A stretch of DNA of 64,000 bases from Pseudomonas sp. 31-12 (GCF_003151075.1 NZ_CP029482.1:1178001-1242000); one strand, 5' to 3'. Numbered from the stretch's first letter, positions 29,971 through 42,100 are shown. Numbers and translations are program-made. Notes: generated by a model not told the origin, from the sequence alone.

Positions 29971-30246
29971 TTATTCGCCTTCGTCGAAGAAGTTGTTGAT
30001 CAATGCGACCAGCGCATCCATCGCTTCCTGCTCTTGCTCGCCTTCCGTACTCAGATGGATTTTGGTGCCCTTGCCGGCGGCGAGCATCATCATGGCCATG
30101 ATGCTTTTGCCATCGACCGTGGATTCTGGTGTGCGACCGACTCTGATCTTGCATTCCGGATACTGACCAGCAACGCCAACGAATTTAGCCGAAGCGCGGG
30201 CATGCAGGCCCAGCTTGTTGATGATTTCTATGTCCCGAGCAGGCAT
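29971..30246 (-). CDS. ptsO: phosphocarrier protein NPr of the nitrogen PTS
   Basis: 91 aa HPr-like protein that carries phosphate from EI-Ntr (PtsP, not in window) to EIIA-Ntr. His15 in KLGLHARAS is the phosphorylation site; the usual serine is in DGKSIMAMM. It is the last gene of rpoN-hpf-ptsN-rapZ-ptsO, starting 15 bp after rapZ. Confidence 0.96.
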   Translation of the reverse strand: MPARDIEIINKLGLHARASAKFVGVAGQYPECKIRVGRTPESTVDGKSIMAMMMLAAGKGTKIHLSTEGEQEQEAMDALVALINNFFDEGE

Positions 30247-30261
30247 CGCGATGTGAATCCT

Positions 30262-31119
30262 TTAGCTGAGGTCGCGGTGGCGAACCTGGACGTTCTTCAG
30301 GGATTGTTGCAGGACCTGGCCCAGACGTTCGGTCAGGTAGACGGAGCGGTGATGCCCGCCGGTGCAGCCAATGGCAATGGTGACATAAGCCCGGTTGCTG
30401 GCGGCAAAGCGCGGCAACCACTTGAGCAGGTATGTGGAAATGTCCTGGAACATCTCTTCGACGTCCGGTTGTGCCGCCAGGTAGTCGGCCACCGGTTGAT
30501 CAAGTCCGGACTGCTCACGCAATTCCGGTTTCCAGTAAGGGTTGGGCAGGCAGCGCACGTCGAACACCAGGTCGGCGTCGACCGGCATGCCACGCTTGAA
30601 CCCGAAAGACTCCACCAGGAACGCAGTGCCGGCTTCCGGCTGGTTCAGCAGGCGCAACTTGATGGTATCGCGCAGCTGATAAAGGTTCAGGTTGGTGGTG
30701 TTGACCTTGAGGTCGGCCAGGTCGGCGATAGGGCCCAGCAACAGGGTCTCGTCTTGAATCGCCTCGGCCAGCGAGCGATTGGCGTTGCTCAGAGGGTGGC
30801 GACGACGGGTTTCCGAGAAGCGTTTGAGCAACGTTTCTTCGTCAGCGTCCAGATACAGCACATCGCATTTGATATGCCGACTGCGGACTTCTTCCAACAG
30901 TTCCGGAAACCGTGACAGGTGACTCGGCAGGTTGCGCGCATCGATGGAGACGGCAACCAGCGGCTGTGCCAGTTCAGTATGAATCAGCGCGCGCTCGGCC
31001 AGTTCCGGCAGTAATCCGGCGGGAAGGTTGTCGATGCAGTAGTAGCCGTTGTCCTCGAGAACATCGAGGGCGGTACTTTTACCTGAGCCGGAACGGCCAC
31101 TGACGATGATCAGGCGCAT
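30262..31119 (-). CDS. rapZ: RNase adapter protein RapZ
   Basis: 285 aa P-loop protein with Walker [10 protein letters not shown] at 8-16. The C-terminal half carries the conserved [17 protein letters not shown] and VRHRDL motifs. In enterobacteria RapZ delivers the GlmZ sRNA to RNase E and senses glucosamine-6-phosphate; whether that holds in Pseudomonas is not shown here. Its stop is 15 bp before ptsO and its start 2 bp after ptsN. Confidence 0.95.
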   Translation of the reverse strand: MRLIIVSGRSGSGKSTALDVLEDNGYYCIDNLPAGLLPELAERALIHTELAQPLVAVSIDARNLPSHLSRFPELLEEVRSRHIKCDVLYLDADEETLLKRFSETRRRHPLSNANRSLAEAIQDETLLLGPIADLADLKVNTTNLNLYQLRDTIKLRLLNQPEAGTAFLVESFGFKRGMPVDADLVFDVRCLPNPYWKPELREQSGLDQPVADYLAAQPDVEEMFQDISTYLLKWLPRFAASNRAYVTIAIGCTGGHHRSVYLTERLGQVLQQSLKNVQVRHRDLS

Positions 31120-31121
31120 GA

Positions 31122-31586
31122 TCAGTGACCGTTCTGCTCGTCCAGGACAACCTGATACAAGGCTGCGTTGCTCGGGGCACTGCGCAGTTTTTCGCGCACT
31201 TCCTTGCGATCGAGCATGCTGGCGATCTGGCGCAGAAGTTCCAGGTGGGCATCGGTAGCGGCTTCCGGGACCAGCAGAACGAACAGCAGGTCAACCGGGG
31301 CGCCGTCGATGGCGTCGAAATCGATGGGGGCGTCGAGGTGCATCAATGCGCTGACAGGCGACGTACAACCTTTCAGACGACAGTGGGGAATGGCGATGCC
31401 GTTACCAAAACCGGTCGAACCGAGTTTTTCACGGGCAATCAGAGCCTCGAAGACATCTTGCATCTCCAGATCCGGGACTTCTTTATGGATAAGGTTGGCA
31501 ATTTGCTCGAGGGCTTTCTTTTTGCTGCCGCCCGGCACGTTCACGAGGGAACGGCCGGGGGTCAGGATGCTTTCAAGTCGGATCAT
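31122..31586 (-). CDS. ptsN: PTS IIA-like nitrogen regulatory protein
   Basis: 154 aa EIIA-Ntr. The phospho-acceptor is His68 in [11 protein letters not shown]. It links PEP, nitrogen and potassium status to transport and sigma-54 functions. It lies between hpf and rapZ with a 12-bp gap to hpf. Length and motifs are normal. Confidence 0.96.
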   Translation of the reverse strand: MIRLESILTPGRSLVNVPGGSKKKALEQIANLIHKEVPDLEMQDVFEALIAREKLGSTGFGNGIAIPHCRLKGCTSPVSALMHLDAPIDFDAIDGAPVDLLFVLLVPEAATDAHLELLRQIASMLDRKEVREKLRSAPSNAALYQVVLDEQNGH

Positions 31587-31598
31587 GGGTAGGGAGTG

Positions 31599-31907
31599 TT
31601 AACGACCGGTCGCGCCCTGGAGGAGGCTTTGGGTCTTTTCCTTATGCTTTTTGAGTTGTTTATCCAGCTTGTCGGTCAGCGCGTCGATCGCCGCATACAT
31701 ATCGGTATGCTCCGCGTTGGCGACCACTTCATTGCCGGGAATATGCAGCGTGGCTTCGATTTTCTGCTTGAGCTTTTCGACCGTCATCGTGACCTGCACG
31801 TTGGTGATCTTGTCGAAATGCCTCTCTAATCGTTGGAGTTTTTCGCCGATGTAGGTGCGAAGAGGTTCGGTCACTTCCAGTTGGTGTCCACTGATGTTGA
31901 CTTGCAT
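31599..31907 (-). CDS. hpf: ribosome hibernation-promoting factor (short HPF)
   Basis: 102 aa, short-form HPF/YhbH without the C-terminal dimerisation domain. It binds the 30S decoding centre and promotes ribosome dimers in stationary phase. MQVNISGHQLEVTEPLR and the basic middle fit. ATG at 31907 has AAGGAG upstream; the longer frame to 31961 has no support. Directly downstream of rpoN. Confidence 0.94.
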   Translation of the reverse strand: MQVNISGHQLEVTEPLRTYIGEKLQRLERHFDKITNVQVTMTVEKLKQKIEATLHIPGNEVVANAEHTDMYAAIDALTDKLDKQLKKHKEKTQSLLQGATGR

Positions 31908-31981
31908 ACAGCTTCTCCTTCGTTGCCAGTGCATAAAGCGGCAGGCAGAAATGCCTGCCACTGGAACGCTGTGGCGTGGCT

Positions 31982-33475
31982 CTACATCAACCGCTTGCGT
32001 TCGCTCGAAGGCGCGATTCCGAGGGATTCGCGGTACTTGGCGACGGTGCGGCGAGCCACCTGAATGCCTTGTGCCTCCAGTAAACCAGCGATCTTGCTGT
32101 CACTCAACGGCTTTTTCTGATTTTCCGCAGCAACCAGTTTTTTGATGATCGCGCGGATCGCTGTGGACGAGCATTCACCGCCTTCGGAGGTGCTGACGTG
32201 GCTCGAGAAAAAGTATTTCAGTTCATATATGCCCCGAGGGGTATGCATGAATTTCTGTGTAGTCACCCGGGAAATCGTCGATTCGTGCATGCCTACCGCT
32301 TCGGCGATGTCATGCAGGACCAGCGGTTTCATCGCTTCGTCGCCGTACTCCAGGAAGCCGCGCTGATGCTCGACGATCTGGGTGGCTACTTTCATAAGAG
32401 TTTCGTTGCGGCTTTGCAGGCTTTTGATGAACCAGCGGGCTTCTTGCAGCTGATTGCGCATAAAGGTGTTGTCGGCACTGGTGTCGGCGCGGCGTACAAA
32501 ACCGGCATATTGAGCGTTGACCCGCAACCGTGGCACCGATTCCTGGTTCAGCTCGACCAGCCAGCGCTCGTTGTCCTTGCGCACGATCACGTCAGGGACA
32601 ACGTACTCGGCTTCACTCGACTCGATCTGCGAGCCCGGACGCGGGTTGAGGCTCTGCACCAGTTCGATCACCTGGCGCAGTTCATCTTCCTTGAGCTTCA
32701 TGCGGCGCATCAGCTGGCTGTAGTCGCGGCTGCCGAGCAGGTCGATGTAGTCGGTGACCAGGCGCTTGGCTTCGGCCAGCCAAGGCGTCTTGGCGGGCAG
32801 CTGGCGCAGTTGCAGCAGCAGGCATTCACCCAGATTGCGGGCGCCGATGCCGGCCGGCTCGAATTGCTGGATGCGGTGCAGGACGGCTTCGATTTCGTCC
32901 AGTTCAATGTCCAGTTCCGGATCGAAGGCTTCGAGAATTTCCTCGAGGGTTTCGTCCAGGTAACCCTGATTGTTGATGCAGTCGATCAGGGTCACGGCTA
33001 TCAGGCGATCGGTGTCGGACATCGGTGCCAGGTTCAGTTGCCACAACAAATGGCTTTGCAGGCTTTCGCCGGCCGATGTGCGGGTGGTGAAATCCCACTC
33101 GTCGTCATCGCTGCTGGGCAGGCTGCTGGCGCTGGTCTGGTAGACGTCTTCCCACGCGGTATCGACAGGCAGTTCGTTGGGAATGCGCTCGTTCCAGTCA
33201 CCTTCCTCGAGGTTATCCACCGTCGGGGCGGTTTCCTGATAGGAGGGTTCCGAAACATCGGCGTTGGGGAGCTGTTCGGCTTTGTCGGCCAATGGGTCGG
33301 CGTTATCGAAGTCGTCGCCTTCTTCCTGGCGTTCGAGCATCGGATTGGACTCCAGGGCCTCCTGGATTTCCTGTTGCAGGTCCAGGGTCGACAATTGGAG
33401 CAGGCGGATGGCCTGTTGCAGCTGCGGTGTCATCGTCAGCTGCTGGCCCATTCTCAAGACTAGCGATGGTTTCAT
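31982..33475 (-). CDS. rpoN: RNA polymerase sigma-54 factor
   Basis: 497 aa. Region I is Gln/Leu-rich ([20 protein letters not shown]), followed by the acidic region II, the core-binding domain, the helix-turn-helix region, and the RpoN box [11 protein letters not shown] near the C-terminus. It directs transcription of nitrogen, motility and other genes with -24/-12 promoters. It has its own leader of about 80 nt after lptB. Confidence 0.98.
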   Translation of the reverse strand: MKPSLVLRMGQQLTMTPQLQQAIRLLQLSTLDLQQEIQEALESNPMLERQEEGDDFDNADPLADKAEQLPNADVSEPSYQETAPTVDNLEEGDWNERIPNELPVDTAWEDVYQTSASSLPSSDDDEWDFTTRTSAGESLQSHLLWQLNLAPMSDTDRLIAVTLIDCINNQGYLDETLEEILEAFDPELDIELDEIEAVLHRIQQFEPAGIGARNLGECLLLQLRQLPAKTPWLAEAKRLVTDYIDLLGSRDYSQLMRRMKLKEDELRQVIELVQSLNPRPGSQIESSEAEYVVPDVIVRKDNERWLVELNQESVPRLRVNAQYAGFVRRADTSADNTFMRNQLQEARWFIKSLQSRNETLMKVATQIVEHQRGFLEYGDEAMKPLVLHDIAEAVGMHESTISRVTTQKFMHTPRGIYELKYFFSSHVSTSEGGECSSTAIRAIIKKLVAAENQKKPLSDSKIAGLLEAQGIQVARRTVAKYRESLGIAPSSERKRLM

Positions 33476-33552
33476 GGCAGGGGCTTAACACCTTATTCGC
33501 CGGCGCACATGCGCCATCCACTACAGGGCGCCGGAGCGCCAAACATAAGCAA

Positions 33553-33558
33553 ATTATA
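33553..33558 (-). promoter_or_regulatory. candidate -10 for rpoN within the 184-bp lptB-rpoN gap
   Basis: TATAAT on the minus strand, with no good -35 in place. The predicted leader contains two hairpins, GGCGC-cgga-GCGCC and GGCGCA-CA-TGCGCC. Nearer lptB (33597-33619) lies an AT-rich inverted repeat ATAAAAAA-N7-TTTTTTAT whose role is unclear. Confidence 0.4.
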
Positions 33559-33659
33559 TGCCCGAAACTGCAGCGTTTGCCTAGAGCGCTGTAACAATAA
33601 AAAAGTATTGATTTTTTATCGAGACGAGCGCTCGGACAACCAGCCAGACACGTCAGCGC

Positions 33660-34385
33660 TTACAGGCGGAACTCGTGGCCCAGATACACTTCCTTGACCA
33701 GTTCGTTGGCCAGGATGGTGGCGGAGTCACCTTCGGCGATCAGCTGGCCATCGTTTACGATGTAGGCAGTTTCGCAGATATCCAGGGTCTCACGGACGTT
33801 GTGGTCAGTGATCAGCACGCCAATGCCTTTGGCCTTGAGGTGGTAGATGATCTGTTTGATGTCGCCCACCGAGATCGGGTCCACACCGGCGAAAGGTTCA
33901 TCGAGCAGGATGAATTTCGGGTTGGTGGCCAGTGCCCGGGCGATTTCCACGCGGCGGCGCTCACCACCGGACAGGCTCATGCCGAGGTTGTCGCGGATGT
34001 GGCTGATGTGGAATTCCTGCAGCAGGCTTTCCAGCTCCTTGCGACGATCGGCCTTGTCGAGTTCCTTGCGGGTCTCGAGGATGGCCATGATGTTGTCCGC
34101 AACCGAGAGTTTGCGGAAGATCGACGCTTCTTGCGGAAGATAGCCGATACCGGCCTTTGCACGACCGTGCATCGGCTGGTGGCTGACGTCCAGGTCGTCG
34201 ATCAGTACGCGACCCTGATCGGCCTGCACAAGGCCAACGATCATGTAGAAGCAGGTGGTCTTGCCGGCGCCGTTAGGGCCCAGCAGGCCGACGATCTGAC
34301 CGCTGTCGATGGACAGGCTGACGTCACGCACGACCTGGCGGCTCTTGTAGCTCTTGGCCAGATGCTGAGCTTTCAGAGTTGCCAT
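33660..34385 (-). CDS. lptB: LPS export ABC transporter ATP-binding protein
   Basis: 241 aa ATPase that powers LPS extraction by LptFG. Walker [10 protein letters not shown], signature [15 protein letters not shown], Walker [13 protein letters not shown]. Its ATG overlaps the lptA stop by one base (TAATG). Confidence 0.97.
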   Translation of the reverse strand: MATLKAQHLAKSYKSRQVVRDVSLSIDSGQIVGLLGPNGAGKTTCFYMIVGLVQADQGRVLIDDLDVSHQPMHGRAKAGIGYLPQEASIFRKLSVADNIMAILETRKELDKADRRKELESLLQEFHISHIRDNLGMSLSGGERRRVEIARALATNPKFILLDEPFAGVDPISVGDIKQIIYHLKAKGIGVLITDHNVRETLDICETAYIVNDGQLIAEGDSATILANELVKEVYLGHEFRL

Positions 34386-34933
34386 TACGGGGCCTTTTGC
34401 TCTTCGGTTTTCTTTTTCGGCTGGATCACCATGTCAATGCGCGGACGCGACTCGGTGACCTTGCTGCCCGTAGCACGCCCGGCGCTCGCAAGCTTTTTCT
34501 GGGTGTCGTAGACGATTTTCTCGCCTTGGGTGGTGTTGTTGTCCTTGTCGATGACTTTCGCTTTATCGATCAGCACGACGCGGTTTTGCGAGGCGTGGTA
34601 CTGGATGGTCACCCCCCAGCCTTGCACAGGCTTGGTGTCGCCAGCCGTCTGCATCTGCTCAAAGTAGGCAAGGTTGCCCACCGATGTCACCACGTCAATG
34701 TCGCCAGTCGAGGTGCGAGTGATGGTCACGGTATTGCCGGTGACCTTCATCGAGCCCTGAGTAATGATCACGTCACCCTTATAGGTGGCAACGCCATTCT
34801 TGTCGTCCAGTTGGGCGTCGTCGGCCTGAATGCGGATAGGCTGCTCTTGATCGTTCGGCAGACCCCAGGCGCTCACGCTTCCCAGTGCTGCGCCCAGACT
34901 GAGCAAAATAGGGAGAGTTTTAACGAGCCTCAT
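34385..34933 (-). CDS. lptA: LPS periplasmic bridge protein LptA (LptH in Pseudomonas)
   Basis: 182 aa. A signal peptide ([24 protein letters not shown]) precedes one OstA/LptA beta-jellyroll domain (about 30-150). It forms the bridge that carries LPS between LptC and LptD. It overlaps lptC by 14 bp upstream and lptB by 1 bp downstream, so the three are tightly coupled. Confidence 0.94.
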   Translation of the reverse strand: MRLVKTLPILLSLGAALGSVSAWGLPNDQEQPIRIQADDAQLDDKNGVATYKGDVIITQGSMKVTGNTVTITRTSTGDIDVVTSVGNLAYFEQMQTAGDTKPVQGWGVTIQYHASQNRVVLIDKAKVIDKDNNTTQGEKIVYDTQKKLASAGRATGSKVTESRPRIDMVIQPKKKTEEQKAP

Positions 34934-35492
34934 ACTGTCCTCTTACGTTCGATAGCAGGTGTATCCTGCTTTCTTTCAAGTACGCTTTCATTCCGTTGCC
35001 TGTCGATACACCGCCAGCGCCGTCGATTCTAACGGGTTGATCGGTCTGCGCATATTGCTCCTTGGGGAACACAGTCATACGGGTGGTGGTAATCAGGGTT
35101 TTGCGGTTTTTCTCGTCGAAACGCGTGATGCGGACCGAGTCGATCAGCTCGACCTGAGTGCCGTCCGGGTTGACTTCGCCGTGCTCACTCTGGACGTGCC
35201 AGGGAAACTCGGTACCACGAAACATGTTCAGGTCAGGGTTGGTCAGCAACGTCACCTCGCTCACTTTCAGGTGTTCGACCTTGTCGGACGTCATTTCATA
35301 CTGCAATTTGCCGTCCGGCAGGTACTGCACGCTGTGGGCGTTCAGGGCGTAATAGTCGATCGCGCTTTCATCGACCTTGACCACGGGTTTGTCGAGGAAG
35401 CGTTCGGGGCTGATGTTCCAGTAGCCGACCGCGGCGAACAGCGCCGCGATGCAACCGAACAACAGGATGTTACGAATCTTTTTGCTCAGCAT
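34920..35492 (-). CDS. lptC: LPS export protein LptC
   Basis: 190 aa bitopic inner-membrane protein: one N-terminal helix (IRNILLFGCIAALFAAVGYW) and a periplasmic jellyroll. It passes LPS from LptB2FG to LptA. I choose ATG at 35492 (MLSKKIRN) over the in-frame ATG at 35525, which would lie inside kdsC and put extra residues before the membrane anchor. Neither has a strong Shine-Dalgarno. Confidence 0.93.
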   Translation of the reverse strand: MLSKKIRNILLFGCIAALFAAVGYWNISPERFLDKPVVKVDESAIDYYALNAHSVQYLPDGKLQYEMTSDKVEHLKVSEVTLLTNPDLNMFRGTEFPWHVQSEHGEVNPDGTQVELIDSVRITRFDEKNRKTLITTTRMTVFPKEQYAQTDQPVRIDGAGGVSTGNGMKAYLKESRIHLLSNVRGQYEAR

Positions 35493-35499
35493 AGTGGGC

Positions 35500-36024
35500 T
35501 CACAGGTACGCGGCGTTGGCCGCATCGAGGCGGCCCTGGGCGCGCAGGATCAATTCACAGAATTCGCGTGCGGCACCCTCGCCACCACGGGCCAGGGTGA
35601 TGCCGTGGGCGTGTTCGCGCACGAAGCTGGCGGCGTTTGCTACGGCCATGCCCAGGCCCACGCGACGAATCACCGGCAGGTCCGGCAAATCGTCGCCCAG
35701 ATAGGCGACCTGTTCATAGCTTAGGTTGAGTTGAGCCAGAAGCTCGTCGAGCACCACCAGTTTGTCTTCGCGCCCCTGGTAAACGTGTGGAATGCCGAGG
35801 TTTTTCGCTCGACGTTCGACCACCGGGGTCTTGCGGCCGCTGATGATAGCGGTCTGCACGCCGGCTGCCATCAACATCTTGATGCCTTGGCCGTCGAGGG
35901 TGTTGAACGTCTTGAATTCACTGCCGTCTTCGAGGAAGTACAGGCGCCCGTCGGTCAGCACGCCATCGACATCGAATACCGCGAGTTTGATCTGTTTGCC
36001 GCGTTGCAGCAGGTCCGTGCTCAT
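35500..36024 (-). CDS. kdsC: 3-deoxy-D-manno-octulosonate 8-phosphate phosphatase
   Basis: 174 aa HAD-superfamily phosphatase that releases Kdo from Kdo-8-P. Asp18 and Asp20 in FDVDGVLTDG are the catalytic pair; GDDLPDLP is motif IV. It overlaps kdsD by one base and ends 7 bp before lptC. Confidence 0.96.
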   Translation of the reverse strand: MSTDLLQRGKQIKLAVFDVDGVLTDGRLYFLEDGSEFKTFNTLDGQGIKMLMAAGVQTAIISGRKTPVVERRAKNLGIPHVYQGREDKLVVLDELLAQLNLSYEQVAYLGDDLPDLPVIRRVGLGMAVANAASFVREHAHGITLARGGEGAAREFCELILRAQGRLDAANAAYL

Positions 36025-36998
36025 TACATTACTCCCGCACGCAGCAAGTCGTGCATGTTCAAGGCGCCGACCGGACGGTCTTCGCTGTCGACCACGACCA
36101 GTGCGTTAATCTTGTGGTCTTCCATGATTTTCAGGGCTTCGGCGGCGAGCATCTCGGCGCGAGCGGTCTTGCCGTGCGCAGTCATGACCTGATCGATGGT
36201 GGCGCTGTGGATGTCGATGCTGCGGTCCAGCGTACGGCGCAAGTCACCATCAGTGAAGATTCCTGCCAGTTTGCCATTGGCTTCGAGGATTACGGTCATG
36301 CCCAGGCCCTTGCGGGTCATTTCCATCAGCGCGTCCTTGAGCAGCGTGCCGCGCTGAACCTGTGGTAGCTCTTGGCCGGCGTGCATGACGTTTTCGACTT
36401 TCAGCAGCAGGCGTCGGCCCAGCGCGCCGCCCGGGTGGGAAAAGGCGAAATCTTCAGCGGTAAAGCCCCGGGCTTCCAGCAGCGCAACAGCCAGGGCGTC
36501 GCCCATGACCAGCGCGGCGGTGGTCGAAGAGGTCGGCGCCAGGTTCAGCGGGCAGGCTTCGTGCTCGACGTGAACGTTGAGATTGACCTCGGCAGCCTTG
36601 GCCAGCGCCGAGTCCGGATTGCCGGTCACGCTGATCAATTTGATGCCCAGACGCTTGATCAGGGGCAGCAGGGTGACGATTTCATTGGTCGAGCCGGAGT
36701 TCGACAGGGCCAGGATGATGTCATCGCGCGTGATCATGCCCATGTCGCCGTGGCTGGCTTCGGCCGGGTGCACGAAAAACGCCGTGGTGCCGGTGCTGGC
36801 CAGGGTGGCGGCGATCTTGTTGCCGATGTGCCCCGATTTGCCCATGCCGACCACGACCACGCGGCCTTTGCTCTCCAGAATCATCTCGCAAGCGCGTACG
36901 AAATCTGCGTCGATATGGGGCAGCAAGCCTTGTACGGCTTCCAGTTCGAGGCGGATGGTGCGTTGTGCAGATTGAATCAGGTCGCTGGATTGGCTCAT
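36024..36998 (-). CDS. kdsD: D-arabinose 5-phosphate isomerase
   Basis: 324 aa. An SIS domain (VVVGMGKSGHIGNKIAATLA) is followed by two CBS domains. It makes A5P, the first committed precursor of Kdo. ATG at 36998 (MSQSSDLIQSAQ) gives the family length; the frame extends to 37061 but would cross the likely promoter. First gene of kdsD-kdsC-lptC-lptA-lptB. Confidence 0.95.
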   Translation of the reverse strand: MSQSSDLIQSAQRTIRLELEAVQGLLPHIDADFVRACEMILESKGRVVVVGMGKSGHIGNKIAATLASTGTTAFFVHPAEASHGDMGMITRDDIILALSNSGSTNEIVTLLPLIKRLGIKLISVTGNPDSALAKAAEVNLNVHVEHEACPLNLAPTSSTTAALVMGDALAVALLEARGFTAEDFAFSHPGGALGRRLLLKVENVMHAGQELPQVQRGTLLKDALMEMTRKGLGMTVILEANGKLAGIFTDGDLRRTLDRSIDIHSATIDQVMTAHGKTARAEMLAAEALKIMEDHKINALVVVDSEDRPVGALNMHDLLRAGVM

Positions 36999-37032
36999 GT
37001 CAGAAATCGTATAGCCTGATGAAAAGGCGGCG

Positions 37033-37038
37033 ATTATA
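37033..37038 (-). promoter_or_regulatory. candidate -10 of the kdsD-lpt operon
   Basis: TATAAT on the minus strand, 35 bp before the kdsD ATG. No good -35 is visible at 16-18 bp. The 277-bp region also serves the divergent mla operon. Confidence 0.45.
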
Positions 37039-37156
37039 GCGGTAATGATCAAAACCCTCACGCAAGTTCGTCATGCTTTGTCATTCCCTGTTACCGAATC
37101 CTCTCTGGGCGAGGCTTTTTGCCTGTCATGTTGCTGAACATGGGCCGGCTTGGGCC

Positions 37157-37186
37157 TTGGGCGCTTGGCCTTTGCAGTGATATAGT
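37157..37186 (+). promoter_or_regulatory. weak candidate promoter of the mla operon
   Basis: TATAGT at 37181 matches the -10 at 5 of 6 bases, with a poor -35 (TTGGGC at 37157). A start near 37193 gives a leader of about 80 nt before mlaF. Confidence 0.35.
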
Positions 37187-37275
37187 TCGCCGCCAGTTCG
37201 GCCTGCCCGGGGAGGTATGTGCTTTCGTCAGGAAGCCAGGCGTCCGAGTGTGAGGCTGCATCGCAAGGAGTTTAG

Positions 37276-38085
37276 ATGAGTGCCGATAACGCCTACGCGG
37301 TCGAGCTGAAGGGACTGTCCTTCAAGCGCGGTGCGCGCAGCATTTTCAATAACGTCGATATCCGTATCCCACGCGGCAAGGTCACCGGCATCATGGGGCC
37401 TTCCGGGTGTGGCAAGACCACGCTGTTGCGTCTGATGGGCGCACAGCTGCGTCCTACCAAGGGCGAAGTCTGGGTCAATGGCCAGAACCTGCCGAAGCTG
37501 TCGCGCAGCGATCTGTTCGATGCGCGCAAGCACATGGGCGTGCTGTTCCAGAGCGGCGCGCTGTTTACCGACCTCGATGTGTTCGAGAACGTCGCCTTTC
37601 CGCTGCGCGTTCATACCGAGCTGCCGGAAGAAATGATCCGTGACATCGTCCTGCTCAAATTGCAGGCCGTGGGGCTGCGTGGCGCCATCGACCTGATGCC
37701 CGACGAGCTGTCCGGTGGCATGAAGCGCCGTGTCGCGCTGGCGCGGGCGATTGCCCTCGATCCGCAGATCCTCATGTACGACGAACCCTTTGTCGGCCAG
37801 GACCCTATCGCCATGGGCGTGTTGGTGCGCCTGATCCGCTTGCTCAACGATGCGCTGGGCATCACCAGCATCGTGGTTTCCCACGATCTGGCCGAGACCG
37901 CCAGCATTGCCGACTACATCTATGTGGTGGGCGAGGGGCAAGTCCTGGGGCAGGGCACTCCCGAAGAGCTGATGAATTCTCAGGAACCACGGATTCGTCA
38001 ATTCATGACCGGCGAGCCCGACGGTCCGGTTGCATACCACTTTCCAGCGACGGATTACCGCGCAGATCTCCTGGGGAAGCGTTGA
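37276..38085 (+). CDS. mlaF: phospholipid transport ABC ATP-binding protein (Ttg2A)
   Basis: 269 aa ATPase of the MlaFEDB complex, which keeps outer-membrane lipid asymmetry and contributes to solvent tolerance. Walker [10 protein letters not shown], signature [15 protein letters not shown], Walker [13 protein letters not shown]. It overlaps mlaE by one base (TGATG). Confidence 0.96.
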   Translation: MSADNAYAVELKGLSFKRGARSIFNNVDIRIPRGKVTGIMGPSGCGKTTLLRLMGAQLRPTKGEVWVNGQNLPKLSRSDLFDARKHMGVLFQSGALFTDLDVFENVAFPLRVHTELPEEMIRDIVLLKLQAVGLRGAIDLMPDELSGGMKRRVALARAIALDPQILMYDEPFVGQDPIAMGVLVRLIRLLNDALGITSIVVSHDLAETASIADYIYVVGEGQVLGQGTPEELMNSQEPRIRQFMTGEPDGPVAYHFPATDYRADLLGKR

Positions 38086-38882
38086 TGCGCAAGATTTCAC
38101 TATTAGAACGCGTGCGTCGATTCGGCCACGGCGGCATCGATGTGTTGTCGGTGTTCGGGCGTTCGGCGATTTTCCTGTTTCATGCCTTGCTCGGCCGCGG
38201 CGGTATCGGCGGCGGTTTTGGCCTGCTGATCAAGCAACTGCATTCCGTGGGCGTGATGTCCCTGGTGATCATTGTGGTCTCCGGGGTGTTCATCGGCATG
38301 GTGCTGGCGCTGCAAGGCTTCAACATTCTGTCCAGCTACGGTTCGGAGCAGGCGGTCGGGCAGATGGTTGCGCTGACGCTGTTGCGTGAACTCGGTCCTG
38401 TGGTCACGGCATTGCTGTTCGCCGGGCGCGCGGGTTCGGCGTTGACCGCCGAAATCGGCAACATGAAATCCACCGAACAGTTGTCCAGTCTGGAAATGAT
38501 TGGTGTCGACCCGCTCAAGTACATCATTGCCCCGCGCCTGTGGGCCGGCTTCATTTCCCTGCCGGTGCTGGCGATGATTTTCAGCGTGGTGGGTATCTGG
38601 GGCGGTTCGTGGGTGGCTGTCGACTGGTTGGGTGTCTATGAAGGTTCCTACTGGTCCAACATGCAGAACAGCGTGACTTTCACCGATGATGTGCTCAACG
38701 GCATCATCAAGAGCATCGTCTTCGCCTTTGTCGTGACCTGGATCGCCGTATTCCAAGGCTATGACTGCGAGCCCACTTCCGAGGGGATCAGTCGTGCCAC
38801 TACCAAGACCGTGGTGTATGCCTCTTTGGCAGTGCTCGGCCTGGACTTTATTTTGACCGCCTTGATGTTTGGAGATTTCTGA
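38085..38882 (+). CDS. mlaE: phospholipid transport permease (Ttg2B)
   Basis: 265 aa MlaE-family permease with five or six membrane helices. The [22 protein letters not shown] segment is the family hallmark. ATG at 38085 is used; the TTG three bases earlier is not needed. Its stop overlaps the mlaD ATG. Confidence 0.95.
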   Translation: MRKISLLERVRRFGHGGIDVLSVFGRSAIFLFHALLGRGGIGGGFGLLIKQLHSVGVMSLVIIVVSGVFIGMVLALQGFNILSSYGSEQAVGQMVALTLLRELGPVVTALLFAGRAGSALTAEIGNMKSTEQLSSLEMIGVDPLKYIIAPRLWAGFISLPVLAMIFSVVGIWGGSWVAVDWLGVYEGSYWSNMQNSVTFTDDVLNGIIKSIVFAFVVTWIAVFQGYDCEPTSEGISRATTKTVVYASLAVLGLDFILTALMFGDF

Positions 38883-39349
38883 TGCAAAACCGCACCCTGG
38901 AAATCGGTGTCGGCCTTTTCTTGCTGGCTGGCATTCTGGCTTTGCTGTTGCTAGCGTTGCGGGTCAGTGGCCTGTCCCCGAGCGCCACCACCGATACTTA
39001 TAAACTTTATGCGTATTTCGACAATATCGCCGGTTTGACGGTCAGAGCTAAAGTGACCATGGCCGGTGTGACCATCGGCAAGGTCACGGCGATCGATCTG
39101 GACCGCGACAGTTTCACCGGTCGGGTGACCATGCAACTGGAAAAGCGCGTAGATAACCTGCCGGCTGACTCCACTGCATCTATCCTGACGGCTGGCCTGT
39201 TGGGCGAGAAATACATCGGTATCAGCGTGGGCGGGGAAGAAGCCCTGCTCAAGGATGGTGGAACCATCCACGACACGCAGTCGTCGCTGGTGCTCGAGGA
39301 CCTGATCGGTAAATTCCTGCTCAATACCGTTAGCAAAGACGCCAAATGA
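38882..39349 (+). CDS. mlaD: MCE-domain phospholipid transport protein (Ttg2C)
   Basis: 155 aa. One N-terminal helix (TLEIGVGLFLLAGILALLLLALRV) anchors a periplasmic MCE domain (about 38-120). MlaD forms the hexameric ring that receives lipids from MlaC. Its length is standard. Confidence 0.95.
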   Translation: MQNRTLEIGVGLFLLAGILALLLLALRVSGLSPSATTDTYKLYAYFDNIAGLTVRAKVTMAGVTIGKVTAIDLDRDSFTGRVTMQLEKRVDNLPADSTASILTAGLLGEKYIGISVGGEEALLKDGGTIHDTQSSLVLEDLIGKFLLNTVSKDAK

Positions 39350-39360
39350 GGAGCTTTTGA

Positions 39361-40014
39361 ATGATCTCTACCTTGCGACGTAGCCTGTTGATTTTACTCA
39401 CGGCTTTGCCGTTGATGGCTCACGCCGTGGCAGCGCCCTCAGCGCACGATATCGTTAAAGACACCACCGATCGGCTGCTCGCCGATCTGTCGGTCAACAA
39501 AGAGAAGTACAAGCAGGACCCGCAAGACTTTTACACGGCGCTGAACACCATCGTCGGGCCGGTGGTGGATGCCGAGGGCATTTCCAAAAGCATCATGACG
39601 GTCAAATACTCGCGCAAAGCCACGCCGGCGCAGATGAAGACCTTTGAAGAGAACTTCAAAAGAGGCCTGTTCCAGTTCTATGGTAACGCCTTGCTCGAGT
39701 ACAACAATCAGGGCATCACCGTCGATCCTGCCAAGGATGAGTCCGGAGACCGTACCAGCGTTGGCATGACGGTCAAAGGCACCAATGGCTCGATCTATCC
39801 CGTGTCGTACACACTCGAGAAGATCAACGGCGAGTGGAAACTGCGTAACGTGATCATCAACGGTATCAACATCGGCAAGCTGTTCCGCGATCAGTTCGCT
39901 GATGCGATGCAGCGCAATGGCAATGACCTGGACAAGACCATCAACGGTTGGGCCGGGGAAGTCGCCAAAGCCAAGGAAAAATCCGCGGACGCCACCGAGA
40001 AGTCTACGCAATGA
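39361..40014 (+). CDS. mlaC: periplasmic phospholipid-binding protein (Ttg2D)
   Basis: 217 aa with a signal peptide ending near AHAVA (residue 24). The MlaC/Tol-Tol-Ttg2 fold carries lipids across the periplasm. A charged Lys/Glu-rich tail ends the protein. ATG follows GAGGAGC, 11 bp after mlaD. Confidence 0.94.
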   Translation: MISTLRRSLLILLTALPLMAHAVAAPSAHDIVKDTTDRLLADLSVNKEKYKQDPQDFYTALNTIVGPVVDAEGISKSIMTVKYSRKATPAQMKTFEENFKRGLFQFYGNALLEYNNQGITVDPAKDESGDRTSVGMTVKGTNGSIYPVSYTLEKINGEWKLRNVIINGINIGKLFRDQFADAMQRNGNDLDKTINGWAGEVAKAKEKSADATEKSTQ

Positions 40015-40316
40015 GTGTGTCGGCCATTCGCATGAGCGAAACCGGCGAGCTGCGACTCAGTGGCATGCTGGATTACCGCACCGGCCCTGGTCTGCGCAAG
40101 CAGGGGCAGGCGTTGATCAAATCCAGTACGGCTGCCGAAGTGGTGGTCGATTGTTCGGCTGTGTTGAAGTCCAGCAGCGTGGGCTTGTCCCTGCTGCTGT
40201 GCTTCATGCGCGATGCTGAGGCGGCCGGCAAGGCGCTGAGCATTCGCGGGATGCCAGAAGACATGCGTGAAATCGCTCAGGTCAGCGAATTGACCGAGCT
40301 GTTGGCGCATCCCTAA
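40011..40316 (+). CDS. mlaB: STAS-domain protein of the Mla complex
   Basis: 101 aa STAS protein that binds MlaF and is needed for complex stability. VVVDCSAVLKSSSVGLSLLL carries the conserved DxS-type loop. ATG at 40011 overlaps the mlaC stop by 4 bp (ATGA). Confidence 0.9.
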   Translation: MSVSAIRMSETGELRLSGMLDYRTGPGLRKQGQALIKSSTAAEVVVDCSAVLKSSSVGLSLLLCFMRDAEAAGKALSIRGMPEDMREIAQVSELTELLAHP

Positions 40317-40331
40317 CCAGCATCTATAAAG

Positions 40332-40384
40332 AAGCCCCCCGTCAGAGTCCTGCTTCGCGGGGTTCGCAGGCGCGGGGCTTTTTT
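40332..40384 (+). terminator. probable terminator after the mla operon
   Basis: AAGCCCC (40332-40338) pairs with GGGGCTT (40374-40380), followed by TTTT. The 35-nt loop may fold further. The next gene (ibaG) starts about 50 bp later. Confidence 0.55.
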
Positions 40385-40430
40385 GTATGATGTCCGACCC
40401 GCGCGCACAGGGCGCCGATTGAGGTTGAGC

Positions 40431-41958
<1,528 letters not shown>

Positions 41959-42100
41959 TTTCTGCTGCATGGGCACAGGGAGGTGCCCGTTGGTTTCGTT
42001 TCAAGTCGAGGGTGTCTTTTCATTATGAGAAAGCCTTCGAAGTGTGTCCGGCGCCGTTTGCGACCGGGCATCAGTAGCCTGATAAGGACTGACGTTTCCC